From: Nostoc sp. NMS9 | GTDB lineage: Bacteria > Cyanobacteriota > Cyanobacteriia > Cyanobacteriales > Nostocaceae | Assembly (NCBI RefSeq): GCF_017114995.1 | Contig: NZ_JABXKL010000054.1 | Location: 1 to 48,970 of the forward strand | Length of the DNA: 48,970 nucleotides | Direction of reading: 5' to 3' | Part shown: in pieces, positions 1 to 7,932 of the stretch | Layout: each line of letters begins with the position of its first letter | Numbering within the stretch: position 1 is the first letter of the stretch | Made by a program: the position numbers and the translations under genes | The notes under the pieces: model-generated | The model's database searches: none | Told to the model about the DNA's origin: nothing | Seen by the model: only the letters and a program-made list of their open reading frames with translations

Positions 1-54
1 GCTGCTGGTGATTCTGCTCCTGTAGCTCTTACCGCTCCTGCTATCAACGGTTAA
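1..54 (+). CDS. C-terminal end of an unidentified protein (5' partial)
   Basis: Frame 1 is open from the window edge and reads AAGDSAPVALTAPAING before a TAA at 52-54. A good hairpin follows about 45 bases later, which fits the end of a real gene. The tail is Ala/Pro-rich and too short to assign to a family. The reading frame is inferred from the terminator context only. Confidence 0.5.
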   Translation, partial: AAGDSAPVALTAPAING

Positions 55-96
55 TCATAATCTGAGATACGCTCTTCACGCTTATCTATAAACAGA

Positions 97-126
97 AGAC
101 GCTCTCCCGAAAGGGGGGGCGTTTTT
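97..126 (+). terminator. Rho-independent terminator of the upstream gene
   Basis: ACGCTCTCCC (99-108) pairs with GGGGGGGCGT (113-122) around a GAAA loop, with one weak pair, and a T-run follows. It lies just downstream of the stop at 54 and is a typical factor-independent terminator. Confidence 0.75.
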
Positions 127-614
127 GCATTGGGTTAATTGCTACGTTATCGCTCTTCCATCACTCTCACTAACTAAAAATCGAAGCTAACTTTTAAACC
201 TCATATAGGAAGAGAGTTGAAGCCTTTATTTTCTAACACAATGCTATTAATCATGATTTTTTGGTCAAAAGTCTTGTGCCGTAAGAAGTTTGGTTTTATT
301 CTCTGGTGAGAGTAATTAAAGAGTGTTATATCATGTCCGGCTAATTAGTTATAATTCCCTTTCTCTATGCAGAAAGCCCAAAAACCCATCCCCTCTGCCC
401 CTCTGCGGTCTTAATGATAAATCTTTAACCGGACATGATATTAAGTATGGCACTGCACACTTTTTTGAAGTGCAAAAATGACCGTTATGGTTGAGAACTT
501 AGGAAATAATTATCAAAAAGTAAATTTTACAGTTAATAACGGTTCAGAACGGGTAATAATTGCTAGCAGCGCAGATAGTTGCCTCAAAGCTCAAGTATCA
601 AGGAGAAGCCAAGA
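127..614. other. Intergenic region with a MITE-like repeat
   Basis: No coding sequence is apparent. The only clear structure is the inverted repeat at 328-441. The last 35 bases carry the AAGGAGA ribosome site (600-606) for the lipoprotein gene starting at 615. Confidence 0.5.
328..441. repeat. MITE-like inverted repeat, ATATCATGTCCGG ends
   Basis: ATATCATGTCCGG (328-340) and its exact complement CCGGACATGATAT (429-441) bracket 114 bases with no ORF. The interior contains the common Nostoc CCCCTCTGCCCCTCTGC string. The right end, read in reverse, resembles the sequence at 29806-29841, so this is a dispersed family. Confidence 0.6.
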
Positions 615-1124
615 ATGATTTTACACCGTGGGCGTAGGGTAGTAGCCGCTTTGTTGCTGTCGGTGTTACTACTGACAACAGCCTGTAGTCCAAAAACACC
701 TGGACGTTTTGACCAGGTACAAAAAGAAAGCACTCAACAAAAAAGCGGTCAATCGGTAGCTAAAACCGCAACTCAGGGTAGCGAATTTAATAAATTTTTC
801 CCAAAAGCTAGTGATGGCTACCAACGCGTCTATACCCAAGAGAAAAAAGGCTTTGCGGAAGCGAAGTTGAAAAAAGGCGGTAAAGATATAGCGGTGCTGT
901 CTATTTCTGATACCACTAGCACACCCAGTGCAGCAGCAAAGTTCTCAAAAAGCACTAAAAAAATTGGCGGTTATCCCGCAATAGAAGTTGGTAAAACGCA
1001 AACTGCAATTTTGGTAGGTAAGTACCAAGTAAAAGCACTTTCTCGTGATTCATCATTTACAGCTAGCGATCGCGAAGATTGGCTAGAGAAGTTTAATCTT
1101 AATGGTTTGGCTAAACTGAAATGA
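615..1124 (+). CDS. Predicted lipoprotein, function unknown
   Basis: The protein is 169 aa. It begins MILHRGRRVVAALLLSVLL and has a lipobox LTTAC, with Cys at about residue 24, so it is very likely lipid-modified by Lgt/LspA and membrane-anchored. The mature part is Lys/Ser-rich with no domain I recognise. I chose the ATG at 615 because AAGGAGA sits 8 bases upstream. An in-frame TTG at 579 has no such site and would put a hydrophilic extension before the signal peptide. The next gene begins 48 bases downstream on the same strand with its own AAGGAGA, so the two may be co-transcribed. The function is unknown. Confidence 0.75.
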   Translation: MILHRGRRVVAALLLSVLLLTTACSPKTPGRFDQVQKESTQQKSGQSVAKTATQGSEFNKFFPKASDGYQRVYTQEKKGFAEAKLKKGGKDIAVLSISDTTSTPSAAAKFSKSTKKIGGYPAIEVGKTQTAILVGKYQVKALSRDSSFTASDREDWLEKFNLNGLAKLK

Positions 1125-1172
1125 TTTGCATTACTAACATTCAGATTATAAAACCTAAATAAGGAGATTTTT

Positions 1173-2060
1173 GTGAGCAAATCAATTGTTGAGTTGGTTG
1201 ATCAATTGCCAACTGGCGGCTTGACTGTTTCTATGTTGAAGTCCCTCGATTTTGTTGCTCCTGGAGAGTGGCAAAATACCGTCGGCTTTGTCAACACTAT
1301 TAAGACTGTCACTGGCGAAGACGACGAAGATTTAATTCAGCAAATTGGCGAAAGAGCGATTTATCTATTCAATGATAAATCCCAAGGATACCAAACAGCC
1401 TTGTGGTTATATCAAACCGTTGATGCTACAGATAAAGCGCTTGGTGCAGCAGCTTTAGCTAACAAAGTCGGCGAAAAAATTCCTCTGTTGGGTTTTTTAA
1501 ACTCTGTCACTCCTAAACCAGATAAAGCCCAAACTATTGATTTGACATTAAAATTAGTGGCTGAGTTGGTAGCCTTCTGTCAAATTAACGGCATTCCGGG
1601 AGACAGTATTGGGGATTTTGTCGCCTCTTTAGGTGAGTATAGTGGTGAGTCACTGATCCGCATGGTGGCATTAGTTTGCGTTGATGGTTTGATACCTCTG
1701 GGGCCAGACTTCATCAGCAAAGCGATATCTGGGCTTAATCAAACAAATCCACAGGAGTTAGAAAAAAACTCGACTTTCCAAAACATCAAAGATGTGATTC
1801 CAGGGAACAATTCTGGCAGTAAACTCAACTTTATCGGCGAAAGCTTTGACTCTGTTAAAGGTTGGATGAGTGGGCTAGTTAGCGCCAATAATTTAACCCC
1901 GCAAAAGGTTGTCCACAACTTGCAAAGTTTTACCGATATTGCTGATGACAAGTTGGACTACCTCGCAGCATTCCTGGATGTAGCAACAAATTATTATGAG
2001 CACACTGGCACACAAACTTTAGCACATCGCTTGATTGAACGAGCGGTGGCTGAGATTTAG
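1173..2060 (+). CDS. Conserved-looking hypothetical protein, 295 aa
   Basis: It starts with GTG at 1173, preceded by AAGGAGA at 1161-1167. The protein is soluble-looking, with no signal peptide or transmembrane segment, and appears helical and acidic. Segments such as GDSIGDFVASLGEYSGESL and a C-terminal helix ending RLIERAVAEI suggest an alpha-helical fold. I recognise no catalytic motif. The gene lies 48 bases after the lipoprotein gene and converges on the minus-strand gene at 2106, with a hairpin between. No function is assigned. Confidence 0.7.
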   Translation: MSKSIVELVDQLPTGGLTVSMLKSLDFVAPGEWQNTVGFVNTIKTVTGEDDEDLIQQIGERAIYLFNDKSQGYQTALWLYQTVDATDKALGAAALANKVGEKIPLLGFLNSVTPKPDKAQTIDLTLKLVAELVAFCQINGIPGDSIGDFVASLGEYSGESLIRMVALVCVDGLIPLGPDFISKAISGLNQTNPQELEKNSTFQNIKDVIPGNNSGSKLNFIGESFDSVKGWMSGLVSANNLTPQKVVHNLQSFTDIADDKLDYLAAFLDVATNYYEHTGTQTLAHRLIERAVAEI

Positions 2061-2076
2061 GTTGATGGAGAGTGGG

Positions 2077-2097
2077 GACTGGGAAGATTTCCCAATC
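2077..2097. terminator. Hairpin between convergent genes
   Basis: GACTGGGAA (2077-2085) pairs with TTCCCAATC (2089-2097) around GAT, with one mismatch. It lies in the 45-base gap between convergent stops, so it could serve both strands. No strong T-run follows. Confidence 0.4.
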
Positions 2098-2105
2098 TCC
2101 AATCC

Positions 2106-2828
2106 CTATTGGGGTAAATGCAAATCTGCTGCGATCGCATACAAGTAAGGTTGAAAAATAGCCAGGTTTTCTAGTTGATCAAACTTACCTGTTTGCGTAC
2201 CTGTGTCAAATGCAGTAGTAATTACGTAAAGTTTAGTGCCATCAAAAGCAACATGACCAATATGTTGCTCTTGTACTCCACCTTGTTGCTTAAGTCCGAC
2301 GAACCCATAGCGGATTCCTTGAAGCTTACCAATCGGTACTGGTTGCGGTGGGTAGGCTGAGAAAATAATCTGTTTTCCATATTTACCCTGACGATCTTTC
2401 GCAAACGCAGCATAGTAGTCTGCAACCCAAGTCTTAAGTACTGGTAATAACTGGGTTTGGTATTTGGAACTTTGGTAGTCTACTAGGGAAGCAGTTGGAA
2501 TACCAGCTGCTAAGAGTTTCTTTCGGAAATCCTCATTGTTTGCTAGTGGGTAAATGTTAATCTCAACTGTACCCAAACGTTTTCCTTTGGAGGAGACACA
2601 CAATAGGGGTGCATTTCCTTCACAGGGAGCAACTTGCCAGTTAGTTGGAGCAGCAGCATTTCCCAGAATTTTCTGCCAGATATTTCCCTGATTAGAGTTG
2701 GGAAGTTTGGCAACGGTAGGAGTTTTTACTACTTTGGGTGGAGAAAATTGGGGTAGAACAAATTTCGCTCCCACCGGTATTGACACCAGCAAAATAGAGC
2801 CTAGTAATAAATGATAAAGTCGTAACAT
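2106..2828 (-). CDS. Secreted or membrane-tethered hypothetical protein
   Basis: The protein is 240 aa and starts MLRLYHLLLGSILLVSIPVG, an uncleaved anchor or signal peptide of about 20 residues. A Pro/Lys-rich linker follows, then a globular domain of about 170 residues containing two cysteines (PCEGNAPLLC), possibly a disulfide in the periplasm. The C-terminal half has alternating beta-type stretches such as GHVAFDGTKLYVITTAFD. I do not recognise the family. It is transcribed alone, convergent with the gene at 1173-2060. Confidence 0.65.
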   Translation of the reverse strand: MLRLYHLLLGSILLVSIPVGAKFVLPQFSPPKVVKTPTVAKLPNSNQGNIWQKILGNAAAPTNWQVAPCEGNAPLLCVSSKGKRLGTVEINIYPLANNEDFRKKLLAAGIPTASLVDYQSSKYQTQLLPVLKTWVADYYAAFAKDRQGKYGKQIIFSAYPPQPVPIGKLQGIRYGFVGLKQQGGVQEQHIGHVAFDGTKLYVITTAFDTGTQTGKFDQLENLAIFQPYLYAIAADLHLPQ

Positions 2829-3179
2829 TTTTTTTCAAAATTCAGAGCCAGGGATTGCAGACTAACGATATCTACAATACTTTATGGATACAGAAAAAGA
2901 ATACATTTATATTGCTGCAAGTTCCGTAAATATAACTATAGCGCTTCTTTGTGGAATCAGGTACAAGTTAGGGGCGCATAGCTAGCTGTACGTTCATACT
3001 TCAGGCAATTGAAAACATGTATGATTAGTAGCGCCGAAAGCCAATACAGCGCTACTACCAACAGTGTTGTTTATTGATTGATGTATGCCTAATTACTTGT
3101 GGCTTGCTTGCCGGAGGTATGGCAACAATGAAGAGATGCTGGCTAGATGTCAAATCGAAGGGCAAATTTGCTTGGACTT
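2829..3179. other. Intergenic region with half a repeat
   Basis: No ORF is convincing. TATAGCGCTTC at 2937-2947, followed by CAGGTAC (2958-2964), matches the reverse of the right end of the element at 42472-42573 (TATAGCGCTTC...GAGGTAC). It is probably a diverged copy of that family. The rest shows nothing clear. Confidence 0.4.
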
Positions 3180-3374
3180 TTAATTGAAGCGAGAACGTTG
3201 TTGACGACGTTGTTTGTGCCTAGCAATTGCTTTACGCTTCTCTTTTTCTATGGGTGTTTCAAAGTGACGCTTTTTTCTCATATCTTGGAAAATTCCTGCT
3301 TTAGAAACTTCCCGTTTAAATCTTCTCAAGGCTGATTCAATACCTTCATTCTCCCCTAAAACTACTTGTGTCAT
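3180..3374 (-). CDS. rpsU: 30S ribosomal protein S21
   Basis: The protein is 64 aa, beginning [19 protein letters not shown] and ending in a basic tail ([19 protein letters not shown]), which is diagnostic of bS21. S21 sits near the anti-Shine-Dalgarno region of 16S rRNA and helps mRNA selection. I place the start at 3374. AAGGAGG lies about 7 bases before it, whereas the upstream in-frame ATG at 3380 is almost on top of that site. It lies 123 bases downstream of the RNA-binding protein gene on the same strand, an arrangement known in Anabaena/Nostoc. The hairpin at 3431-3466 lies between them and may set the ratio of the two products. Confidence 0.95.
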   Translation of the reverse strand: MTQVVLGENEGIESALRRFKREVSKAGIFQDMRKKRHFETPIEKEKRKAIARHKQRRQQRSRFN

Positions 3375-3430
3375 TCTCATTCCTCCTTAATGTGGATGAA
3401 TAGTTTAAGACTAGATACCAAATAAAATAT

Positions 3431-3466
3431 TCCAGCAGAATGGAGCCTTTGGCTTTATCTGCTGGA
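3431..3466 (-). promoter_or_regulatory. Nested hairpin between rbp and rpsU
   Basis: TCCAGCAGA (3431-3439) and TCTGCTGGA (3458-3466) form a perfect 9-bp stem. AGCC/GGCT pair again inside. On the minus strand the stem is followed by an A/T-rich stretch. It could be an attenuator or processing site that separates rbp and rpsU expression; this role is inferred. Confidence 0.6.
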
Positions 3467-3497
3467 GACTCTAAATGTGAAATTTTCAGGAATCGAC

Positions 3498-3812
3498 TTA
3501 GTAGCGATTATTGTTGCGGCGGGCATTATTACCGCCACCCCAGCTACCGCGAGAGGAGTTACTTCTTTCCTCACGAGGTTTAGCTTTGTTCACTTTCAAA
3601 TCACGTCCCATCCATTCAGCACCATCAAGTGCATCAATGGCAGCTTGTTCTTGTGTGTCTGATTCCATTTCCACAAAAGCGAACCCACGCGGCCGGCCTG
3701 TTTCCCGATCTGTGGGTAGTTGAACACGATTTACTGTTCCGTATTCTGCAAAAGCCTGCTTTAGGTCATCTTCTGTAACCTGATAGGACAGGTTTCCGAC
3801 GTAAATTGACAT
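3498..3812 (-). CDS. RRM-type RNA-binding protein (cyanobacterial Rbp)
   Basis: The protein is 104 aa: a single RNA recognition motif (residues 1-80) with RNP2 IYVGNL and RNP1 RGFAFVEM, then a Gly/Asn/Arg-rich tail. Cyanobacterial Rbp proteins bind RNA and many are induced by cold. The start at 3812 gives the canonical MSIYVGNLSY; a longer in-frame reading to 3875 would add residues not seen in the family. Its Shine-Dalgarno sequence lies inside a perfect hairpin (3818-3856). The gene is followed by rpsU, matching the rbpA-rpsU pairing known from Anabaena. Which Rbp paralogue this is cannot be told from sequence alone. Confidence 0.93.
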   Translation of the reverse strand: MSIYVGNLSYQVTEDDLKQAFAEYGTVNRVQLPTDRETGRPRGFAFVEMESDTQEQAAIDALDGAEWMGRDLKVNKAKPREERSNSSRGSWGGGNNARRNNNRY

Positions 3813-3817
3813 AGAAA

Positions 3818-3856
3818 TCTCCGAATTCAGGGAGTGTAGAGAGTTAAATTCGGAGA
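3818..3856 (-). promoter_or_regulatory. 5'-UTR hairpin hiding the rbp Shine-Dalgarno
   Basis: On the minus strand TCTCCGAATT and AATTCGGAGA form a perfect 10-bp stem with a 19-base loop. The 3' arm contains GGAGA, 5 bases before the rbp ATG. The ribosome site is therefore paired, a plausible RNA thermosensor or autoregulatory element. The pairing is seen in the sequence; the function is inferred. Confidence 0.65.
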
Positions 3857-4215
3857 GAAGGTTTTTAGAAATCAAAACGAGTTACTCAACCGAAAATAAT
3901 CTTTATGTCCATGAGTGTAGCACAGCCTTCAGCCTTTGAATATCGTCTTATAGTGAATTTTATTCACAAATAAAACCTTTGGGGCAGGCTTGCAGACCTC
4001 CCAACAACGGGCTTTTTTTGCTTGTACTATAAAAATTACACTTTTAACAGGAAATCGGAGTTAACTAGCGATCGCCCAGATATTTAGTGTTTTTAAAACT
4101 AAGCTGTGGACTAAGGGCAAAGATTATTGTTGGTAACGCGATTAATCATACCACGATCGACTGTCTTAAAAGCAAATTAAAGCAAATTAAAAAATATTCA
4201 TCATCCAGTACCCGA
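3857..4215. other. Leader and promoter region of rbp
   Basis: No gene is seen. A weak minus-strand extended -10 (TACACT, complement of 3914-3919) could drive rbp. CCCAACAACGGG (3999-4010) followed by a T-run is a short terminator-like hairpin on the plus strand with no gene ahead of it. Confidence 0.35.
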
Positions 4216-5076
4216 TTAGCTATGGTTAAACTGCGCTAGGATACTTTCTGCTTTCTGACATAGTACTTCGTGATATTCCCCATTACTAGCTAGCAAACCT
4301 CCCCATTGATTGATATCACCAGTGTTATACTGCAACGGAGTGCCGTCGAAGTGGGTAAATTTACCACCAGCTTCTGTTAAAATCAATTCTGGAGCAGCTA
4401 TATCCCAGTCTTTGGGCGCAGACTTGCCGGAAAGAGAAATGTAGATATCTGCCTGTTGCTCGACAATGGTGGCGATTTTGCAGCCGACACTACCCACAGA
4501 TTTCTGGTTTTGACAAGGTAAATTGTGTAGTAAGCGATCTAAGCGTTGGTTCCGGTGAGAGCGACTAACGACTAAGGTTAAATCTTCAACTCGTTTGCCT
4601 GACGACACTTTTAAAGGAACAGATCCGTTACAGGTTTCTACAAATGTACCCCCGCCTTTGGTAGCATAATATAACTTTTGAGCCTCTGGTACTGCCACCA
4701 CTGCCAACACTGGGCGTGTTTCCTTGACTAAAGCAATGTGAACTGCATAGTCGCCAGTTTTTTCGATAAAGTCTCGTGTACCATCCAAAGGGTCAATTAT
4801 CCATACCCAAGGGACAGAAGGCTGTCTAGCACTACTTGGCGATTGATAAGTTTCTTCGCTGATGTAAGCAAAATCTTCGTTACCTAAAGTTGCTTGTAGC
4901 CTCTGCAAAATGTATTGACTCACAGCTACATCGGCAACAGTGACAGGCTCATTCTGCTTATATTGGACTTCTAAGTTAGGGTCTTTTGCAGTACCGTGGT
5001 AATACGATCGCAGTATATCTGCTGCGCCCCAACCTACCTCACGAGCGATCGCTAATATTTCTTGTAAATCTTTCAT
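4216..5076 (-). CDS. cysQ: 3'(2'),5'-bisphosphate nucleotidase / inositol monophosphatase family
   Basis: The protein is 286 aa. The metal-binding motifs of the Li-sensitive phosphatase superfamily are clear: SEET near residue 74, IDPLDGTRDF near 94-103, and DWDIAAPELI near 223. CysQ enzymes dephosphorylate 3'-phosphoadenosine 5'-phosphate (PAP) to AMP, clearing a by-product of sulfate assimilation. Some family members act on inositol phosphates instead, so the substrate is inferred. It is the last gene of a minus-strand run after a PadR regulator and a PfkB kinase, 89 bases downstream of the kinase. That gap contains ATTACGA heptamer repeats, so co-transcription is possible but not certain. 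Confidence 0.88.
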   Translation of the reverse strand: MKDLQEILAIAREVGWGAADILRSYYHGTAKDPNLEVQYKQNEPVTVADVAVSQYILQRLQATLGNEDFAYISEETYQSPSSARQPSVPWVWIIDPLDGTRDFIEKTGDYAVHIALVKETRPVLAVVAVPEAQKLYYATKGGGTFVETCNGSVPLKVSSGKRVEDLTLVVSRSHRNQRLDRLLHNLPCQNQKSVGSVGCKIATIVEQQADIYISLSGKSAPKDWDIAAPELILTEAGGKFTHFDGTPLQYNTGDINQWGGLLASNGEYHEVLCQKAESILAQFNHS

Positions 5077-5165
5077 TAATTTGGCCTGAATTAAAAATAT
5101 GTATAACGTGATTCGGGAGGCAGAGCGATACTTAGTTTAACTAATTACGAATTACGAATTACGAA

Positions 5166-6023
5166 TTATTTTAAATTCATCCAGCGTCGAGTACCAAAAA
5201 ATTTACAGGAATCAGCAGCAATATTAGCTGCCAGTGACAGTGCATCAGTAAAGCTTTCCCTTAAAATGTAATGACAGAAAGCACCGTGGAAAATATCTCC
5301 AGCCCCTAACGTATCAACCGCTTGAATCTGCGGCACATCTACGATACCAGTTTTAGTGCCACTCAAGTATTCAATTGGTTCTTGTCCGTGGGTAATGGCG
5401 ATGTGAGGAATGTGAAATTCACTGAGATACCTAAATACGTCTTCTCCAGTCTGGCAGTTGGGGGGATAAAAATTAGCTGAACAGATAGCATAATCCACAA
5501 ACGGTAGAATTTGCTCAAATCCAGGCTTCCAACTACCACCATCGATCGCTACTGGGATATTATTGGCTTTAGCCATTTGAACGATGGAATGACCAACCGC
5601 CATCTGATGTCCATCAATGAGTACTATATCGACATTCTGCAAAATATCTGGCGGGATAGATGCGCTGCTAGCTTGAGTTTTGACAGCATTGATCGAAACC
5701 ACAGCGCGTTCACCTGTGGCTTGAGTGACAATAATCGAAGATACAGGCGGTACTAAATCAGTGGTAGGCTCAAGGTCTGCGATCGCAACTTTGTAATTTG
5801 CCAAGTCACCTCGAATTAGCTGCGTCATTGGATGAGAACCCACTACACCTAAGACTGTAGCCTGATTTCCTAAATAATTGAAAGTTACAGCTGCGTTTGT
5901 TGCTGGGCCCCCTGCGGCTACAGTATAGTCAGTAGCAACAATCTTCTGATTATTCTTAGGGGCAGAGTCAGCAAGGTAAATCAAATCTAAAGTTACTAAA
6001 CCTACAAATAATCCACGATTCAT
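5166..6023 (-). CDS. PfkB-family carbohydrate/nucleoside kinase
   Basis: The protein is 285 aa with ribokinase-fold signatures. An N-terminal GGPATNAAVTFNYLG matches PfkB signature 1. DTLGAGDIFHGAF near residues 237-249 matches signature 2, whose Asp is the catalytic base in the family. It phosphorylates a sugar or nucleoside with ATP; the substrate cannot be told from sequence. The start is 12 bases after the stop of the PadR gene, so the two are almost certainly one operon and the kinase is probably under PadR control. The last codons (GTRRWMNLK) are complete, with no sign of truncation. Confidence 0.88.
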   Translation of the reverse strand: MNRGLFVGLVTLDLIYLADSAPKNNQKIVATDYTVAAGGPATNAAVTFNYLGNQATVLGVVGSHPMTQLIRGDLANYKVAIADLEPTTDLVPPVSSIIVTQATGERAVVSINAVKTQASSASIPPDILQNVDIVLIDGHQMAVGHSIVQMAKANNIPVAIDGGSWKPGFEQILPFVDYAICSANFYPPNCQTGEDVFRYLSEFHIPHIAITHGQEPIEYLSGTKTGIVDVPQIQAVDTLGAGDIFHGAFCHYILRESFTDALSLAANIAADSCKFFGTRRWMNLK

Positions 6024-6035
6024 CTGCTCTTTCGT

Positions 6036-6635
6036 TCAAAATTCAATTCTGAATTCTGGCTCCTGACTCCTGAATTCTTTCTTGGTAAATGGATATGCCT
6101 CTTGGCGACTGATAACATCGATTGCTGTCTTCAACCAATCAATATAAGTCTCTTCTCTTCGGATTACCAACTCCAGCACCAGCCTTTGCATCACCTGCTT
6201 GCGGTTGGCAGATTCATCACCGAGTGATGGCAAATCGATGGTTTCACATTCAGCCAGCTTTTTGCTTCGAGCCGCTAATTGTTGCTCCAGTAGGTGAATA
6301 ATGCTTTCATTCGACAACTGATCTGCAAAATGCAACTGGACGAGCAAAGGTTCTCTTATAATCGGTAAGGGCTGATGAATCCCCAGCCATCGGACGAATT
6401 CGGCTTTCCCTGGCTCAGTTACACTGTAGACTTTGCGGTTGGGGCGATCGTGTTGAATCTCAATGTTACAGGTAATCCAGCCTTGCTCAACTAGCTTATC
6501 GAGAGTTCTGTAAATTTGTGCCTGATCTGCTGGCCATAAATGGGCAATGCATTGATCGAAGCAGCTCGTTTTGAGGTCGTAGCCCGTCATTTCTTGCTGC
6601 TGAAGAAGACCTAAAATTACATTTGCTAGCGACAT
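6036..6635 (-). CDS. PadR-family transcriptional regulator
   Basis: The protein is 199 aa. The N-terminal winged helix (about residues 1-80) carries the typical ILGLLQQQEMTGYDLK and QIYRTLDKLVEQGWI. A helical dimerisation region follows, with VRWLGIHQPLPIIREPLLVQL and a C-terminal EETYIDWL. PadR proteins are usually repressors released by a small molecule or stress signal. It heads a minus-strand operon with the PfkB kinase 12 bases downstream. The 130 bases above it are A/T-rich and palindromic in character, a reasonable place for an operator, though I cannot point to a specific box. Confidence 0.9.
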   Translation of the reverse strand: MSLANVILGLLQQQEMTGYDLKTSCFDQCIAHLWPADQAQIYRTLDKLVEQGWITCNIEIQHDRPNRKVYSVTEPGKAEFVRWLGIHQPLPIIREPLLVQLHFADQLSNESIIHLLEQQLAARSKKLAECETIDLPSLGDESANRKQVMQRLVLELVIRREETYIDWLKTAIDVISRQEAYPFTKKEFRSQEPEFRIEF

Positions 6636-7036
6636 GAAGATGGTTTTCCCATAATTGATATTTTCTCGCTCAGTTCTACACTATGTACTTCTTATAATTT
6701 TATGCTATTATATGATTAATCAAATATAAGATATAACGGTTATAAAAAGATATGTTCATTATAATGCTTCTTAGCAAGGAAACCAAATACATAAAAAACT
6801 CCATTCACAAGGGCATGGGGAAGAGTTACCAAGTCCCTTCAGGAGTGCTGTTAGCGGATAGCTAGGGTTGAGCCAGTGCTGAGTAGGGAAGAAGCAAGGG
6901 AGCAGGGAGCAGGGGAGCAGAGTTTTCCCCTCCGCCCCCCGCACCCCGCCCCTCTGCCTCTTTGCAATGCCCAATTCTCAATGCTTAGAAATTATTTAAG
7001 CCATTGAAGACTATTGTAACGAAAGGATAAGTAACA
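6636..7036. other. Intergenic region with low-complexity repeats
   Basis: The first 130 bases are A/T-rich promoter-type DNA for padR. Bases about 6840-6890 contain a GAGTGCTGTTAGCGG/GTGCTGAGT motif also found tandemly at 46322-46397 in the opposite orientation. Bases 6895-6970 are GGGAGCAGGGGAGCAG and CCCCTCTGCC-type strings. A purine-rich GAAAGGA (7021-7027) precedes the next gene. Confidence 0.45.
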
Positions 7037-7450
7037 TTGACTTCTAACACACTTACACAAAGAATACGTCAGCATCAATATCTGCGTGATTTACGAAACA
7101 AATTACTCTACCTGCACAAGATGTTGCTGGAGACAGAACGCATTGCCTACGAACAGATTAGTGGACGAGTATCAAGTGGAGAACTTCTTCAGCTAGTCAT
7201 CGCTCATGAACAATTTGCTTGGCTACATCGCATTTCTGAGATGGTTGTGCAAGTTGATGAAATGCTCCAAGCAGATGAACCGATATTGCTGGACGATTTC
7301 CAAAAATTGATTGCTGATGTCCGTACACTCATTGTACCGTTAGAGACGGGCAATACCTTCGAGAGAAAGTATTACAACGCTCTCCAGCGCGAACCTGGTG
7401 CTGTGTTGGCACATGCAGAGATATCTAGATTTCTCACGTCTAAGGTTTAA
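7037..7450 (+). CDS. Hypothetical helical protein, 137 aa
   Basis: The protein is all-helical by appearance, with heptad-like stretches (LRDLRNKLLYLHKMLLETERI and LLQLVIAHEQFAWLHRISEM). No known catalytic motif is seen. A TTG at 7037 is the best start, with GAAAGGA about 10 bases upstream; there is no ATG before residue 29. The stop codon TAA (7448-7450) lies inside the left end of the repeat element at 7446-7773, so the natural C-terminus may have been replaced by repeat sequence. Confidence 0.6.
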   Translation: MTSNTLTQRIRQHQYLRDLRNKLLYLHKMLLETERIAYEQISGRVSSGELLQLVIAHEQFAWLHRISEMVVQVDEMLQADEPILLDDFQKLIADVRTLIVPLETGNTFERKYYNALQREPGAVLAHAEISRFLTSKV

Positions 7451-7773
7451 GGGACTTGCAAAAAATCAATATCGCAAATTTGTAGTAGGGGCACGGCATA
7501 CCCATTGGTGTCAACTTAACGTGAAAGCCAGCCTAGAACAAGCTTTTAGATATTGTCTCGTTCCCAGTCTCCGACTGGGAATGCCCCTTATTGGGGCTGC
7601 CGCCTCCCTTGCTGGCGGCAGAGCCGCCAGGAACAGCATTTCCAGCAAGAGGCTGGAAACGAGGTTTTAAAGGAGTTTTACCTGAAGTTGACACCAATGC
7701 GGCATACCGTGCCCCTACGTTCGCGGAGCGTCCCGCAGGGATGGGATGTTTTTTTAACTGGAAGTCCCTAAAG
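7446..7773. repeat. MITE-like element with three nested inverted repeats
   Basis: The outer ends are TTTAAGGGACTTGC (7446-7459) and the inverse TTTAGGGACTTCC near 7760-7773. The middle arms, about 34 bases, start GTAGGGGCACGG at 7485 and are mirrored at 7685-7718. The inner arms start CTCGTTCCCAG at 7557 and end CTGGAAACGAG at 7663. No long ORF is credible; short open frames through it are by-products of the repeats. It looks like repeats inserted successively into each other. Confidence 0.65.
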
Positions 7774-7886
7774 GTAAGATTTTGATAAGCGATCGCTAAT
7801 TTACCCAAACAGTGCTGAGTAAAAAAGTAAGAATCCTACTCAAATAATTACTAATTCGTAGTTTAACTTCATAATTACGAATTACG

Positions 7887-7919
7887 TTAGCGTAGCGTTA
7901 GCGAGTCTGCGAGCGTCAT
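7887..7919. repeat. TAGCG-rich dispersed repeat
   Basis: TAGCGTAGCGTTAGCGAGTC continues to GCGAGCGTC at about 7917, flanked on both sides by ATTACGAATTACG heptamer repeats. A close copy lies inside the tnpB reading frame at about 8692-8722. Confidence 0.6.
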
Positions 7920-7932
7920 TACGAATTACGAA

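Noticed and set aside
7398..7808. Several overlapping ORFs of 64-91 codons on both strands
   Set aside because: They are created by the nested palindromic repeats at 7446-7773; no ribosome sites and no protein-like composition.
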